From Actinoplanes flavus (lineage in GTDB: Bacteria; Actinomycetota; Actinomycetes; Mycobacteriales; Micromonosporaceae): DNA of 64,000 nt. The DNA lies in contig NZ_JAGFNS010000025.1 in the NCBI RefSeq assembly GCF_017592555.1, forward strand, positions 84,611 through 148,610, written 5' to 3'. The notes beneath the pieces were generated by a model, which ran no database searches, had not been told where the DNA came from, and worked only from the letters and a program-made list of their open reading frames with translations. This document shows, one piece after another, positions 8,289 to 16,329 of this stretch (positions are counted from its first letter, which is position 1; the number at the start of each line of letters is the position of its first letter). A program made the position numbers and the translations under genes.

Positions 8289-9033
8289 TCTGAACGCGGA
8301 TCTCGGCGAGGGCTTCGGCGCCTGGCGGCTGGGTGACGACGACGCCCTGCTGGACGTGGTGACCTCGGCGAACGTGGCCTGCGGCTTCCACGCCGGCGAT
8401 CCGTCCACGATGCACCGGGTGTGCCGGACGGCCGTCGCGAAGAACGTCGCGATCGGTGCCCAGGTCGGCTACCGGGACCTGGCCGGATTCGGGCGCCGGC
8501 GGATCGATTACGACCACGACGAACTGCGGGACGACATCCTGTACCAGATCGGCGCGTTGGAGGCGTTCTGCCGGGTCGCCGGGGATCGGGTCCGTTATGT
8601 GAAACCGCACGGCGCCCTCTACAACACCGCGGCGGTCGATCCCGGGCAGGCGTCGGCCGTGGTGGCCGCCGTGCTGGCCTACGACCCCGCGCTGCCCCTG
8701 CTCTGCCAGCCCGGCTCGGAACTGGCACGGCAAGCCCTGGACCGGAAGCTGACCGTCGTCGGCGAGGGATTCGCGGACCGCGGCTACCTGCCGGACGGGC
8801 GTCTCGTGCCGCGTTCCCGGCCGGACGCGCTGGTGCACGAGCCCGGTCAGGTGGTCCAGCGGGCGGTGCGGATGGCCGCCGACGGCTCGGTGACGGCCGT
8901 CGACGGCTCCGCGGTGCCCTGCCCGGTCCGGTCGATCTGCCTGCACGGCGACACGCCGGGTGCGGTCGACCTGGCCCGGGCGGTACGGGACGGACTCCGC
9001 GCCGGAGGGCTGGAGGTCCGTCCCTTCACCTAG
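8275..9033 (+). CDS. pxpA: 5-oxoprolinase subunit PxpA (LamB/YcsF)
   Basis: The 252-residue protein is the ring-opening subunit of 5-oxoprolinase, of the LamB/YcsF TIM-barrel-like family. The signature DLNADLGEGFGAW is at the N-terminus, followed by ANVACGFHAGDPSTM, GAQVGYRDLAGFGRR, YVKPHGALYN and ICLHGDTPGAV, all typical. Length matches the family (about 250). It overlaps pxpC by 14 bp, and the convergent thioredoxin/NHL gene ends 3 bp downstream with no terminator between them. Confidence 0.95.
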   Translation: MSWIDLNADLGEGFGAWRLGDDDALLDVVTSANVACGFHAGDPSTMHRVCRTAVAKNVAIGAQVGYRDLAGFGRRRIDYDHDELRDDILYQIGALEAFCRVAGDRVRYVKPHGALYNTAAVDPGQASAVVAAVLAYDPALPLLCQPGSELARQALDRKLTVVGEGFADRGYLPDGRLVPRSRPDALVHEPGQVVQRAVRMAADGSVTAVDGSAVPCPVRSICLHGDTPGAVDLARAVRDGLRAGGLEVRPFT

Positions 9034-9036
9034 GGT

Positions 9037-10830
9037 TCACGCATCCATGCCGCGGAGGATCAGCGGCAGCCGGTCGGGACCGTCCGGGTCGATCACGATC
9101 GGCACACCCCAGTCCTGGCGGGTCAGGTGGCAGGCGCCGAACTCGGCGTCCACATCGCACGTCGCGGCCTGGGCGACGACCTGCAGCACACCCTTCGGCA
9201 CGTCCGGGTTGAGCACGATTTTTCGTGACAAGTCGGTGGTGGTGCCCTCGCCGTCCAGCAGCAGTTCAGCCGGCGACGCCGACACCACCAACCGCAGCGG
9301 CGACCCGAACTGGAAGTCCAGCTTCTGGCCCGGCGCGGGCGTGAAGATCACGTCGAGGGTGACCTCACCCGGAGCCAGGTGCGACGGCGGGCGTTCGGTC
9401 CTGTGCCGCTCCCCGCTGACCGTCTGCACCACGCCCGGGGCCAGGCGGGTCAGCCGGTGCGCGGCCGACTCCACCACGATCACCTGCCCGTCCCTCGTCA
9501 CCAGGACGTCGCTGGGCTCGGCGACATTCGCGTCCACCGTGGACACCTCCGCCTTTGACGGGTCGAAACGGCGCACCGCACCGTTGTAGGTGTCCGCCAC
9601 CAGCACCGAACCGTCGGCCAGCGCCGCCACACCGAGCGGGTGCTGGAACAGCGCCTCACCCGCCGGGCCGTCCACGTGACCGAAATCGAACAGACCCTGG
9701 CCGACCGCGGTGTGCATCACGCCGTCCTCGACATACCGCAGCGCCGACGTCTCACTGTCGGCGATCCACAGCCGCTTCCCGTCCGCGCTGACCGACAGGC
9801 CACTCGGCTGGGCCATCCACACATCCGGCAGCGGGCCGTCCCGCAGCGCCTCGACCGTGGTGCCCGCGTAGACACCGACCGTGCGCTTGATCGGATCGAA
9901 CCACCACAACTGGTGGATGCCGGCCATGGCGATGATCACGCGGTCGTCGTACCAGGCCAGGTCCCACGGCGACGACAGGTCGGCGGCGAGGGAGTCGTGG
10001 GCGTGATCGTCGACCGCCGACCGCCACGGACGACCGGAACCGGCCACCAGCGTGACCTCCCCGGTGTCCAGGTTCAGGCCACGCAACTGGTGGTTCACCG
10101 TGTCGGCGACCACCACGTCGTAGCCCGCCACTCCGGCCACCGCCCCGGGCAGCAGAACCAGACCCTGCGGCTCGCTGAACGGCTCACCCCGGACCTCGCT
10201 GCCGAACCGGCGGACCAGCGTCTCACCGTCCGCGGACAGTTCGGCCAGCGAATGCCGCGCCGAGTCGGAGACCAGCAGATTCCCGTTCGGCAGCTCGATC
10301 GCCTTACCCGGGAAACGGAGCAGACCCTCCGGGGCGGGCGGAGGAACGTACGGGCCGTCGCCGCGGTGCAGGGTGCCGTCCGCCTCGTGCTTCACGATCA
10401 GCTCGTCGATCAGCCGGGACAGACCCTCGGCGTGCCCCTCGCCGGCCATCGAGGCGACCAGGTAGCCGGACGGATCGACCACGGACAGCGTCGGCCAGGC
10501 CTTCGCGGCGTACTGCTGCCAGATATGCATGTCCCCGTCGTCGACGACCGGGTGATGCACGCCATACCGCTCGACGGCGGCGGCCAGCGCCACCGGGTCA
10601 CGCTCGTGCTCGAACTTCGGTGAGTGCACGCCGATCACCACGAGCGCGTCGCCGTACTTCTCCTCCAGCGGCCGCAGCTCATCCAGGACGTGCAGGCAGT
10701 TGATGCAGCAGAACGTCCAGAAATCCAAAACCAGGATCTTGCCCCGCAAATCGGCCAGGGTGAGGGCCTTTCCGCCGGTGTTGAGCCAACCGCGACCCTT
10801 GAGTTCGGGCGCACGCACGCGAAATTCCAT
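9037..10830 (-). CDS. Thioredoxin-fold protein with NHL repeats
   Basis: The 597-residue protein has an N-terminal TlpA/thioredoxin-like domain (about 1-150) with FWTFCCINCLHVLDEL. The CxxC site is Cys-Ile-Asn-Cys preceded by an extra Cys, as in NHLRC2-type proteins. Several NHL/six-bladed propeller repeats follow (about 170-480; repeated PxGLVLLPG, PWDLAW, PLGVAALADGSVLVADTYNG), then a C-terminal beta domain. No signal peptide is seen, so it is probably cytoplasmic. The family is found from bacteria to animals and its bacterial substrate is unknown. The start MEFRVRAPEL was chosen over an in-frame start 18 bases upstream. Confidence 0.88.
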   Translation of the reverse strand: MEFRVRAPELKGRGWLNTGGKALTLADLRGKILVLDFWTFCCINCLHVLDELRPLEEKYGDALVVIGVHSPKFEHERDPVALAAAVERYGVHHPVVDDGDMHIWQQYAAKAWPTLSVVDPSGYLVASMAGEGHAEGLSRLIDELIVKHEADGTLHRGDGPYVPPPAPEGLLRFPGKAIELPNGNLLVSDSARHSLAELSADGETLVRRFGSEVRGEPFSEPQGLVLLPGAVAGVAGYDVVVADTVNHQLRGLNLDTGEVTLVAGSGRPWRSAVDDHAHDSLAADLSSPWDLAWYDDRVIIAMAGIHQLWWFDPIKRTVGVYAGTTVEALRDGPLPDVWMAQPSGLSVSADGKRLWIADSETSALRYVEDGVMHTAVGQGLFDFGHVDGPAGEALFQHPLGVAALADGSVLVADTYNGAVRRFDPSKAEVSTVDANVAEPSDVLVTRDGQVIVVESAAHRLTRLAPGVVQTVSGERHRTERPPSHLAPGEVTLDVIFTPAPGQKLDFQFGSPLRLVVSASPAELLLDGEGTTTDLSRKIVLNPDVPKGVLQVVAQAATCDVDAEFGACHLTRQDWGVPIVIDPDGPDRLPLILRGMDA

Positions 10831-10960
10831 CCGCCCATCGTGCCTCACCGGCCCGGCCCCCTCCCCACCCCGGCGCCCCCACCACTTCCCACCGCCACAC
10901 CCCCTACCGGTACGACCACAGCCGCACCCTTACTGCCCACTCCCGCCACCCTCCCGACCC

Positions 10961-11140
10961 CGGGCCTCGCCTTCCCGACCCGGGCCTCGCCTTCCCGACC
11001 CGGGCCTCGCCTTCGCGACCTGGGCCTCGCCTTCGCGACCTGGGCCTCGCCTTCGCGACCTGGGCCTCGCCTTCGCGACCTGGGCCTCGCCTTCGCGACC
11101 TGGGCCTCGCCTTCGCGACCCGGGCCTCGCCCTCCCGGCC
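10961..11140. repeat. 20-bp tandem repeat, nine copies
   Basis: Nine head-to-tail units of the form YGGGCCTCGCCTTCSSGACC begin at 10961 and repeat every 20 bases. Units four to eight are identical; the first three and the ninth carry a few changes. Because 20 is not a multiple of three, all three frames stay open on both strands, which explains the long spurious frames here. There are no spacers, so it is not a CRISPR array. Confidence 0.9.
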
Positions 11141-11269
11141 TCGGCCTCACCCCGCCGCCCGGCAACCACCTCCGAGCCGGCCCGCGAACCGAACCTCCGA
11201 ACCTCGAAGACGATCGCAAGCGCCTGCCTCGCACTTTCCGGCCCCAACCAAAGATCCAGCTGGCTCTCC

Positions 11270-11672
11270 GAGCGCGGTAAGGGAGATAGGTCTGTTTCCG
11301 GATCAGAGCGAATATTTCCGGCTTGTCCTCGGTGGCGAGTCTGCGAGTGACCAGGCGTTTCAGCTATGCGCGGGCGCCTTCGACGTGCTTCGGGAGCGGC
11401 TCGATGCCGAGGGCGAGGCAGACGTCTTTGGCGCGCATGCCGGCGGTCGCCGCGCCGAGGACGGCGAGGAACTTGCTGGTAGGCGGCACTGACGACGGTC
11501 GGGTCGTCGGCGGTGAACTCGGCCGCGGCCGGCTCGCGCAGCATGGTGCGGGCGGTGGCCAGGTCGGCCAGTTCACGATCGATGCGGGTCAACTCAGTGG
11601 TCAGCAGGCTGATCTGCTCGCGGAGTCATCCGGCGGTCGCGGCCGCGGTGGTCTCGCGTTCGCCGATCCGGC
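11270..11672 (-). pseudogene. Decayed coiled-coil/winged-helix-like gene
   Basis: Read on the minus strand, a continuous ancestral protein can be followed: RIGERETTAAATAG, an in-frame TGA (11626-11628), LREQISLLTTELTRIDREL and further coiled-coil to SAAYQ. A one-base frameshift occurs near 11474, then KFLAVLGAATAGMRAKDVC to HVEGARA, an in-frame TAG (11364-11366), and LKRLVTRRLATEDKPEIF. The amber most likely replaces a lysine codon, since AKLKRLV is the usual continuation in this type of protein. The layout (coiled coil, then a small DNA-binding-like domain) resembles short actinobacterial proteins often found near transposases; that comparison is from memory. The 3' end is not delimited by a clear stop. 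Confidence 0.6.
11274..11287 (+). repeat. Inverted repeat, left copy
   Basis: The 14-base sequence GCGGTAAGGGAGAT is repeated in perfect inverted orientation at 11675-11688. The similarity continues outwards imperfectly (about 11 of 17 positions). The pair brackets the decayed gene. Confidence 0.7.
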
Positions 11673-11674
11673 CA

Positions 11675-11688
11675 ATCTCCCTTACCGC
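11675..11688 (-). repeat. Inverted repeat, right copy
   Basis: This is the exact inverted copy of 11274-11287, about 400 bp away. No target-site duplication could be recognised outside the pair. Confidence 0.7.
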
Positions 11689-11726
11689 CCTCTGAGGGCC
11701 GCCACAAGCACTTCGAAACCGCTCAG

Positions 11727-11743
11727 AGCCAGCCGTGAAGATC
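11727..11743 (+). repeat. 17-bp direct repeat, first copy
   Basis: AGCCAGCCGTGAAGATC occurs here and again at 11982-11998, flanking the 64-bp tandem array on both sides. Confidence 0.7.
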
Positions 11744-11784
11744 GAAGTTATTCTGGAGCTGTTTCGGCGGCATCGAGACAGTGC

Positions 11785-11976
11785 GATGCGACCGGTCGGA
11801 AGATCCAGCTGGCTCCCAGAGCTTTCCCAAGCCCCTCTGAAACAGCGTGATGCGACCGGTCGGGACATCCACTTGGCTCTCAGAGCTGTCTCAAGCCCCT
11901 TTGAAGCAGCGCGATGCGACCGGTCGGGACATCCAGCTGGCTCTCAGAGCTGTCTCAAGCCCCTCCGAAACAGCTT
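11785..11976. repeat. 64-bp tandem repeat, three copies
   Basis: Units starting at 11785, 11849 and 11913 each open with GATGCGACCGGTCGG and continue through a CATCCAGCTGGCTCTCAGAG-like core to AAGCCCCT. Identity between neighbouring units is high, with scattered substitutions. A partial copy of the core (AGATCCAGCTGGCTCT) also lies at 11252-11267, outside the left inverted repeat, and diverged fragments follow at 11995-12055. The frame crossing it is not considered a gene. Confidence 0.8.
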
Positions 11977-12133
11977 GAGACAGCCAGCCGTGAAGATCTG
12001 GCTGGCTGTGAGAGCTGTTCAAGGCCTTCGAGCCAGCGCTGGGAGCCAGCTGGATAGATCCATCCCTACGGAACTCGTCCTGGCTGCGGAACGGTCACGT
12101 TGAGCGGCGTGGCGGTGTGACGGGCACAACCGC

Positions 12134-12231
12134 AAAACGCCGCCGGTGACGAGGCAAGTGATTTGCCGACGCCAGCGGGGTTTGCTGGCGGCGGGAAATC
12201 ACCTGCCTCGTCACCGGTTACAAGGCGTTTT
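12134..12231. repeat. Long imperfect hairpin, about 98 bp
   Basis: Two arms pair through AAAACGCC/GGCGTTTT at the base, CCGGTGACGAGGCA (12143-12156) with its exact complement (12204-12217), GTGATTT/AAATCAC, and GCCAGC/GCTGGC next to a short loop around 12177-12183. It lies 120 bp beyond the stop of the repeat-protein gene on the minus strand. It could be a very long terminator, a folded RNA or a palindromic mobile unit. Confidence 0.75.
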
Positions 12232-12243
12232 GCCGCGGAGCGA

Positions 12244-12357
12244 AGCGGAGCAAAGCAAGCTCAGCGGAGCAAAGCAAGCTCAGCGGAGCAAAGCAAGCTC
12301 AGCGGAGCAAAGCAAGCTCAGCGGAGCAAAGCAAGCTCAGCGGAGCAAAGCAAGCTC
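12244..12357. repeat. 19-bp tandem repeat, six perfect copies
   Basis: The unit AGCGGAGCAAAGCAAGCTC is repeated six times without change, each unit containing GAGC-N7-GCTC. The last unit reaches into the TGA stop codon (12356-12358) of the repeat-protein gene on the minus strand. A partial degenerate unit precedes it (12235-12243). Confidence 0.95.
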
Positions 12358-15300
12358 AGTTGGCCTTCAGGCAGAGGACCTGGTCGCCGTTGTCCTTGGG
12401 GACGACGATGTAGGGCTGGGTGGCGTCGGCGCACTGGCCCTTGGCGTTGACGATCGAGACGACTTCGAACGTGCCGGCCTCCGAGCAGGGGGCCACCACG
12501 GGGCTGCTGCCTTCGCGTTTGACGCATTCGCCCTTGGAGACCTTGAACTCTTCGTCGCCCATGCCCGAGATCAGGTAGACCAGGCCGAACACGACCGCGA
12601 GCAGGATGGCGGCGCCGAGTACGACGGCTAGGGCCACCGGCACGGTCTTGACGTTCGGCTTGGCGGGCGGGGGTGCGGTCTCGGTGGCCTTGAACTGGTC
12701 GAATCGGCCTTGTTCTTCGGCGGGGCCGGGCCAGCTGGTGGTGTCCTCCGGGCCGGGCGGTGTCACCGTGGCGCGGGCTGCCGGGCTGTTCGGGTAGGCC
12801 CCGCCGCCGGGCTGCTCACCGGGGAGTGGCGGGAGCGCGGGCGCCGGAACGTACGGCGAGTTGCCTCGGCCGGACACATCCGTGGTGTGTTCGTTGTACT
12901 GGTCCGGCAGGCCGCTCGGAGCGTTGCCCCGGCCGGCGATGTCGGTGGTGAGATCGCTGTACGGCGCACCGAACGCTGACGATCCGGGCATTCCGGGAGC
13001 GTTCGTGCCGGGGAACTGGGGGGATCCCGGCATCGTGGGCTCACCCGCGCCCGGGTAGGACGAGCCGGGCATGGTGGTGTCGCCCTGCCCCGGGAACTGC
13101 GGCGATCCGGGCGCGCCCGCTCCGGGGAACGGGGAGCCCGGCATGGTGGAGTCGCCCGCTCCGGGGAACGGCGAACCCGGCATGGTGGAGTCGTTCTGGC
13201 CAGGACCCTGCGACGACCCCGGCATCGCGGGGCCGCCCGCTCCGGGGAACTGCGGGGAGCCCGGCATCCCGGAAGCACCCTGGCCGGGGAACTGTGGCGA
13301 ACCCGGCATCGAGTACGGCGAAGCGCTGCCCGCAGCCTCCGGCGGCGCGACCCGTGCGCTGGCCGATGCCCGGGCGGTCGCCCGAGCCGGGGACTGCGGA
13401 GCGACGCCGGGGCTGTCACCGGCCGGCGGCGGGAAGCCACCGAAACCGTCACCGGCCGGACCGCCTATACCGTCACGGCCGCTCGGGGGGAATCCGCCCG
13501 ACGGGGCCTCGCCGTCCGGCCGGGACGGCGGCGGGATCGAGGCGCGCCCGCTCGAACCACGATCGTCGGCGCCGCGCTGCGGCAGCCCGAAGCCGTTGTC
13601 GTTCTGCGGTGCGAAACCGCCCGAGGGGCCGTCGTTCGGCTGCGGAAGCCCGAAACCGCCGTCGTTCGGCTGCGGAAGTCCGAAACCGCCGTCGCCCGGC
13701 TGGGGCTGGCCGTATCCGTTGTCGTTCTGCGGGGTGTAACCGCCCGAGGACCCGTCGCCCGGCTGCGGCTGGCCGAAGCCGCCGTCGTTGTGCGGTGCGA
13801 AACCGCCCGAGGGGCCGTCGTTCGGCTGCGGAAGCCCGAAACCGCCGTCGCTCTGCGGGGTGTAGCCGCCGGAGAGACCGTCGCCGGGCTTGGGCTGGCC
13901 GTATCCGTTGTCGCTCTGCGGGGCGTAGCCGCCGGAGAGACCGTCGCCCGGTTGGGGCTGGCCGAAGCTGTCGCCCTGCGGGGCCGAGCCGTAACCACCC
14001 GAGGCGCCGTCGCTCTGCTGGGGCCGGCCGAAGCCGTCAGACGAGTCGCCCGGTTGGGACAGGCCGTAGCCGCCGGAGGGGCTTTCGCTCTGTGGCGGCA
14101 GGCCGTAACCGCCGGAGGGGCTTTCGCTCTGTGGCGGCAGGCCGTAACCGCTGGACGAGCCTTCGTCCTGCTGGGACGGTCCGAAGTCGTTCTGCGGCTT
14201 GGTCACGCCGAATCCGCCGGAGGGGCCCTCCGACTGCTGACCGGAGGTGAAGCCGCCGAAGGAACCCTCCGGGGCGTCACCGCCATACGGCGAAGCGGCG
14301 GGCGAAGAGAACGGAGCCGCGCCGTAACCGCCGGACTGCGCCTCGTCCGAACCGGTTTCCGGCTCGTCGGCCGAGGCCGGGGCGGCGCGACCGTAGACCC
14401 GGGCCTGCGGGGCCGGACTGGGCGGCGGGAGCTCGCCGGCGGCCGGCGGGGTGACCCGGACACCGGGCACCGAGGCGCTGGCCGTGACCGGCCGGGCCGA
14501 GCCGACCGCGGGCTTGGGACCCGGGTCGCGCGGCTGCGGAACCGTGGACGACGCGCTCTGCGAATCACTTTGCGGCAGTGAGGCGTCGGCCCCCGCTGAG
14601 GCGTCAGCCCCGGGGAAGGAGGTGTCGGCACCCGGGTACGCGGCGCGGGTGTCGGCCCCGGGGAAGGAACCGCGCGGGTCGGCGCCCGGCGAGCCGTGAA
14701 GACCGGGCTCCGGGAACGGGACACGGGACTCCGGCCCGGATCCGGGGAACGAACCGCGCTGGTCCGGCCCGGCGAGCGAGCTGAGCGGGTCCGCCGCGGG
14801 CGGTGCGCTGTGCGTGCCGGCCGCCGGAACGGTGCCGCCGGAGGAGAGCGCCGCGCCGGGGACGCGCTGCGGGAAGCCGGAACCGCCGGCCGGGTCGCCG
14901 GCGGGCGTCTCGGGCTGGGCGCCGCCGAACGGTTGCTGGCTGCGGATCGGCAGGTCGAGGCTGGGCGCGGAGCCGTTGTCAGACTCCACCTGCGGACCGG
15001 CGGGGGCGCGCAGCGGGAAGCCGCCGCCGTCGCCACGCCGGGACGGGAAGGTGTCGGCGGCCGGGCGGGCCGAGGCCGCATCGGCCGGGGTCTCCGCGGG
15101 CCGGGCGCTCTGCATCCAGCTGTTCTGTGCCGGTCCGGCGGTGAAGGACCCGGGCGCGGAGCCGGCGGAACCGGCCGGGCCGGACCCGGAACCGTCGGGA
15201 AGGTCGCCGAGGCTGGCGCCGGGCACGCGGACCGGCTGGTCACCGAAGGCGGAGAACGGGGTGTGGCCGAGGCCGCCGTCCTCGGGCGCGGTCGCACCGG

Positions 15301-15856
15301 GGGTCCGGGTGGGCAGTCCGCTGGCGCTGAGTTTCAGCGGTGCGCCGCCGGCCGGATTGTCGGCGGCGGGCGGCGGCACCGACGCGGAGGCTTGCGCGGG
15401 CCGGCCGGCGGGCGGGAACGCGGCTGCCGCGGGCTCGGCACCGGACGGCGCCCACGGCGAACCGTCGGGCCGGGCGGTGCCGGAGGTGCCGTAGGCGCCG
15501 GAGGCAGGACCGTACGGTGATTCGGGCGACACCGATCCGTACGGCGAGGCGCTCCCACGCTGGGGCTGCTCGTCACCGTCGGGCTGCGGCACGCGGGCCG
15601 AACCGTAGGAGGTGCCGCCCTGGCCGGCGCCGGCGCCGAAGGTGGACACCGCGGGCACGACGAACGGCGAACCGCCACCGGGGGTGCTGGCCGGCGGAGG
15701 ACCGTACGAATTGGGGAAGCCCTCAGCGGGCGACGGGGCCGCCGAGGCCCGGCCGGCGATCCGCTGACCGTCGGAATCGTGCGGGAACCCGCCCGACGTG
15801 GGTCCGCCCGACGTGGCCTCGGCCGGCTGACCGGCGTTCTGCCCCTCGGACGTCAT
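12356..15856 (-). CDS. Gly/Pro/Ser-rich repeat protein with LppU-like C-terminal domain
   Basis: The 1,166-residue protein is almost all low-complexity repeats: an N-terminal Gly/Pro/Ser/Ala-rich half, a central block of GYGLPPQSESPSG- and QPNDGPSGGFAP-type units, then MPGSPQFPG-type units. One membrane helix follows (VPVALAVVLGAAILLAVVFG, about 100 residues from the end), and an exported domain with four cysteines (GECVKREG, VAPCSEAGTFEVV, GQCADATQPY, VLCLKAN) that matches the LppU/SCO3897 type. The bulk should be cytoplasmic and disordered, the domain outside. The start at ATG 15856 has a perfect GAGGAGG site; an upstream frame extension was rejected. Tandem DNA duplications (for example 39 bp around 14070-14150) indicate recent repeat growth. 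Role unknown. Confidence 0.85.
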   Translation of the reverse strand: MTSEGQNAGQPAEATSGGPTSGGFPHDSDGQRIAGRASAAPSPAEGFPNSYGPPPASTPGGGSPFVVPAVSTFGAGAGQGGTSYGSARVPQPDGDEQPQRGSASPYGSVSPESPYGPASGAYGTSGTARPDGSPWAPSGAEPAAAAFPPAGRPAQASASVPPPAADNPAGGAPLKLSASGLPTRTPGATAPEDGGLGHTPFSAFGDQPVRVPGASLGDLPDGSGSGPAGSAGSAPGSFTAGPAQNSWMQSARPAETPADAASARPAADTFPSRRGDGGGFPLRAPAGPQVESDNGSAPSLDLPIRSQQPFGGAQPETPAGDPAGGSGFPQRVPGAALSSGGTVPAAGTHSAPPAADPLSSLAGPDQRGSFPGSGPESRVPFPEPGLHGSPGADPRGSFPGADTRAAYPGADTSFPGADASAGADASLPQSDSQSASSTVPQPRDPGPKPAVGSARPVTASASVPGVRVTPPAAGELPPPSPAPQARVYGRAAPASADEPETGSDEAQSGGYGAAPFSSPAASPYGGDAPEGSFGGFTSGQQSEGPSGGFGVTKPQNDFGPSQQDEGSSSGYGLPPQSESPSGGYGLPPQSESPSGGYGLSQPGDSSDGFGRPQQSDGASGGYGSAPQGDSFGQPQPGDGLSGGYAPQSDNGYGQPKPGDGLSGGYTPQSDGGFGLPQPNDGPSGGFAPHNDGGFGQPQPGDGSSGGYTPQNDNGYGQPQPGDGGFGLPQPNDGGFGLPQPNDGPSGGFAPQNDNGFGLPQRGADDRGSSGRASIPPPSRPDGEAPSGGFPPSGRDGIGGPAGDGFGGFPPPAGDSPGVAPQSPARATARASASARVAPPEAAGSASPYSMPGSPQFPGQGASGMPGSPQFPGAGGPAMPGSSQGPGQNDSTMPGSPFPGAGDSTMPGSPFPGAGAPGSPQFPGQGDTTMPGSSYPGAGEPTMPGSPQFPGTNAPGMPGSSAFGAPYSDLTTDIAGRGNAPSGLPDQYNEHTTDVSGRGNSPYVPAPALPPLPGEQPGGGAYPNSPAARATVTPPGPEDTTSWPGPAEEQGRFDQFKATETAPPPAKPNVKTVPVALAVVLGAAILLAVVFGLVYLISGMGDEEFKVSKGECVKREGSSPVVAPCSEAGTFEVVSIVNAKGQCADATQPYIVVPKDNGDQVLCLKAN

Positions 15857-16188
15857 ACGCGCCTCCTCATCGATGCGGCCGTGCCAGCTTTGCACGGACG
15901 CGGCCCCACCGGCGACCTTCCGCCAAAGGGCCGTGCCAGCTTTCCGGCCTGGCCGTGCTGGGACCGTCGCGGACGGACAACCGCCGGTGGCCCCGGTCTC
16001 CGCGCCGACCGGCCGTGCCGGGTTGGGGACCGTGCCCACGGTACCGGGCGGCCGCGGCGGGAGGAATCCCGGTGTACGCCCGGAGGTGACGAGTGCCCGA
16101 TCTTCAAGAAGTGTGATGGGACACGAAACGGCCCGCCCGGGTGATCCGGACGGGCCGTTCGACGTGGTAGTTGCCCCGATCGGTGAGA
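15857..16188. other. Intergenic region upstream of the repeat-protein gene
   Basis: These 332 bases contain the ribosome site and presumably the promoter of the repeat-protein gene, and a terminator hairpin for the small gene on the right. No clear -35/-10 pair was recognised, and overlapping frames show no coding character. Confidence 0.5.
16127..16159 (-). terminator. Hairpin terminator of the small gene at 16189
   Basis: Arms AACGGCCCG (16127-16135) and CGGGCCGTT (16151-16159), extended inwards by CCGG/CCGG, form a GC-rich stem about 30 bp past the stop codon on the minus strand. It ends in TTTC. Confidence 0.65.
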
Positions 16189-16329
16189 TCAGTAGGGGCG
16201 GCGCTGCGCGAGTATCGCGAGTTCGTCACGCATCGCCTGCGTGGGCGCCGACTGGAGAGCGCGGTCGATGGCGCGGTTCTCGCGGCTGATCCTGCGACGC
16301 TGGCGGAAACGGTCGATCATGGTGTCCAT
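16189..16329 (-). CDS. Small basic hypothetical protein (46 aa)
   Basis: The 46-residue, Arg-rich protein reads MDTMIDRFRQRRRISRENR at its start, then a single predicted helix (AIDRALQSAPTQAMRDELAIL) and the end AQRRPY. A GGAAGTGAG ribosome site lies 7 bases before the ATG, and a terminator hairpin follows the stop, so it looks like a complete single-gene unit. The amphipathic, charged composition suggests a soluble or nucleic-acid-associated peptide, but no family is assigned. It is shorter than the usual ORF cut-offs. Confidence 0.6.
   Translation of the reverse strand: MDTMIDRFRQRRRISRENRAIDRALQSAPTQAMRDELAILAQRRPY

Larger units (their letters stand above)
10849..12355. other. 1.5-kb non-coding, repeat-rich accessory region
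   Basis: No intact gene is supported here. The stretch holds in order a C-rich low-complexity segment, a 20-bp tandem array, a decayed gene bounded by inverted repeats, a 64-bp tandem array, a long hairpin and a 19-bp tandem array, listed separately. Reading frames that cross the arrays change composition with the repeat phase, so they were not accepted as genes. Confidence 0.7.

Noticed and set aside
11735..12103. 122-codon frame across the 64-bp repeats
   Set aside because: The frame is produced by the repeats; composition changes with each unit, and there is no ribosome site or conserved domain.
10961..12357. CRISPR array
   Set aside because: The 20-, 64- and 19-bp repeats are directly adjacent with no unique spacers, and no cas genes are present.
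13071..13739. Open frames antisense to the repeat-protein gene, such as 222 codons here
   Set aside because: Low-complexity Gly/Pro DNA leaves all frames open. Only the minus-strand frame has a ribosome site, a membrane helix and a family-like C-terminal domain.
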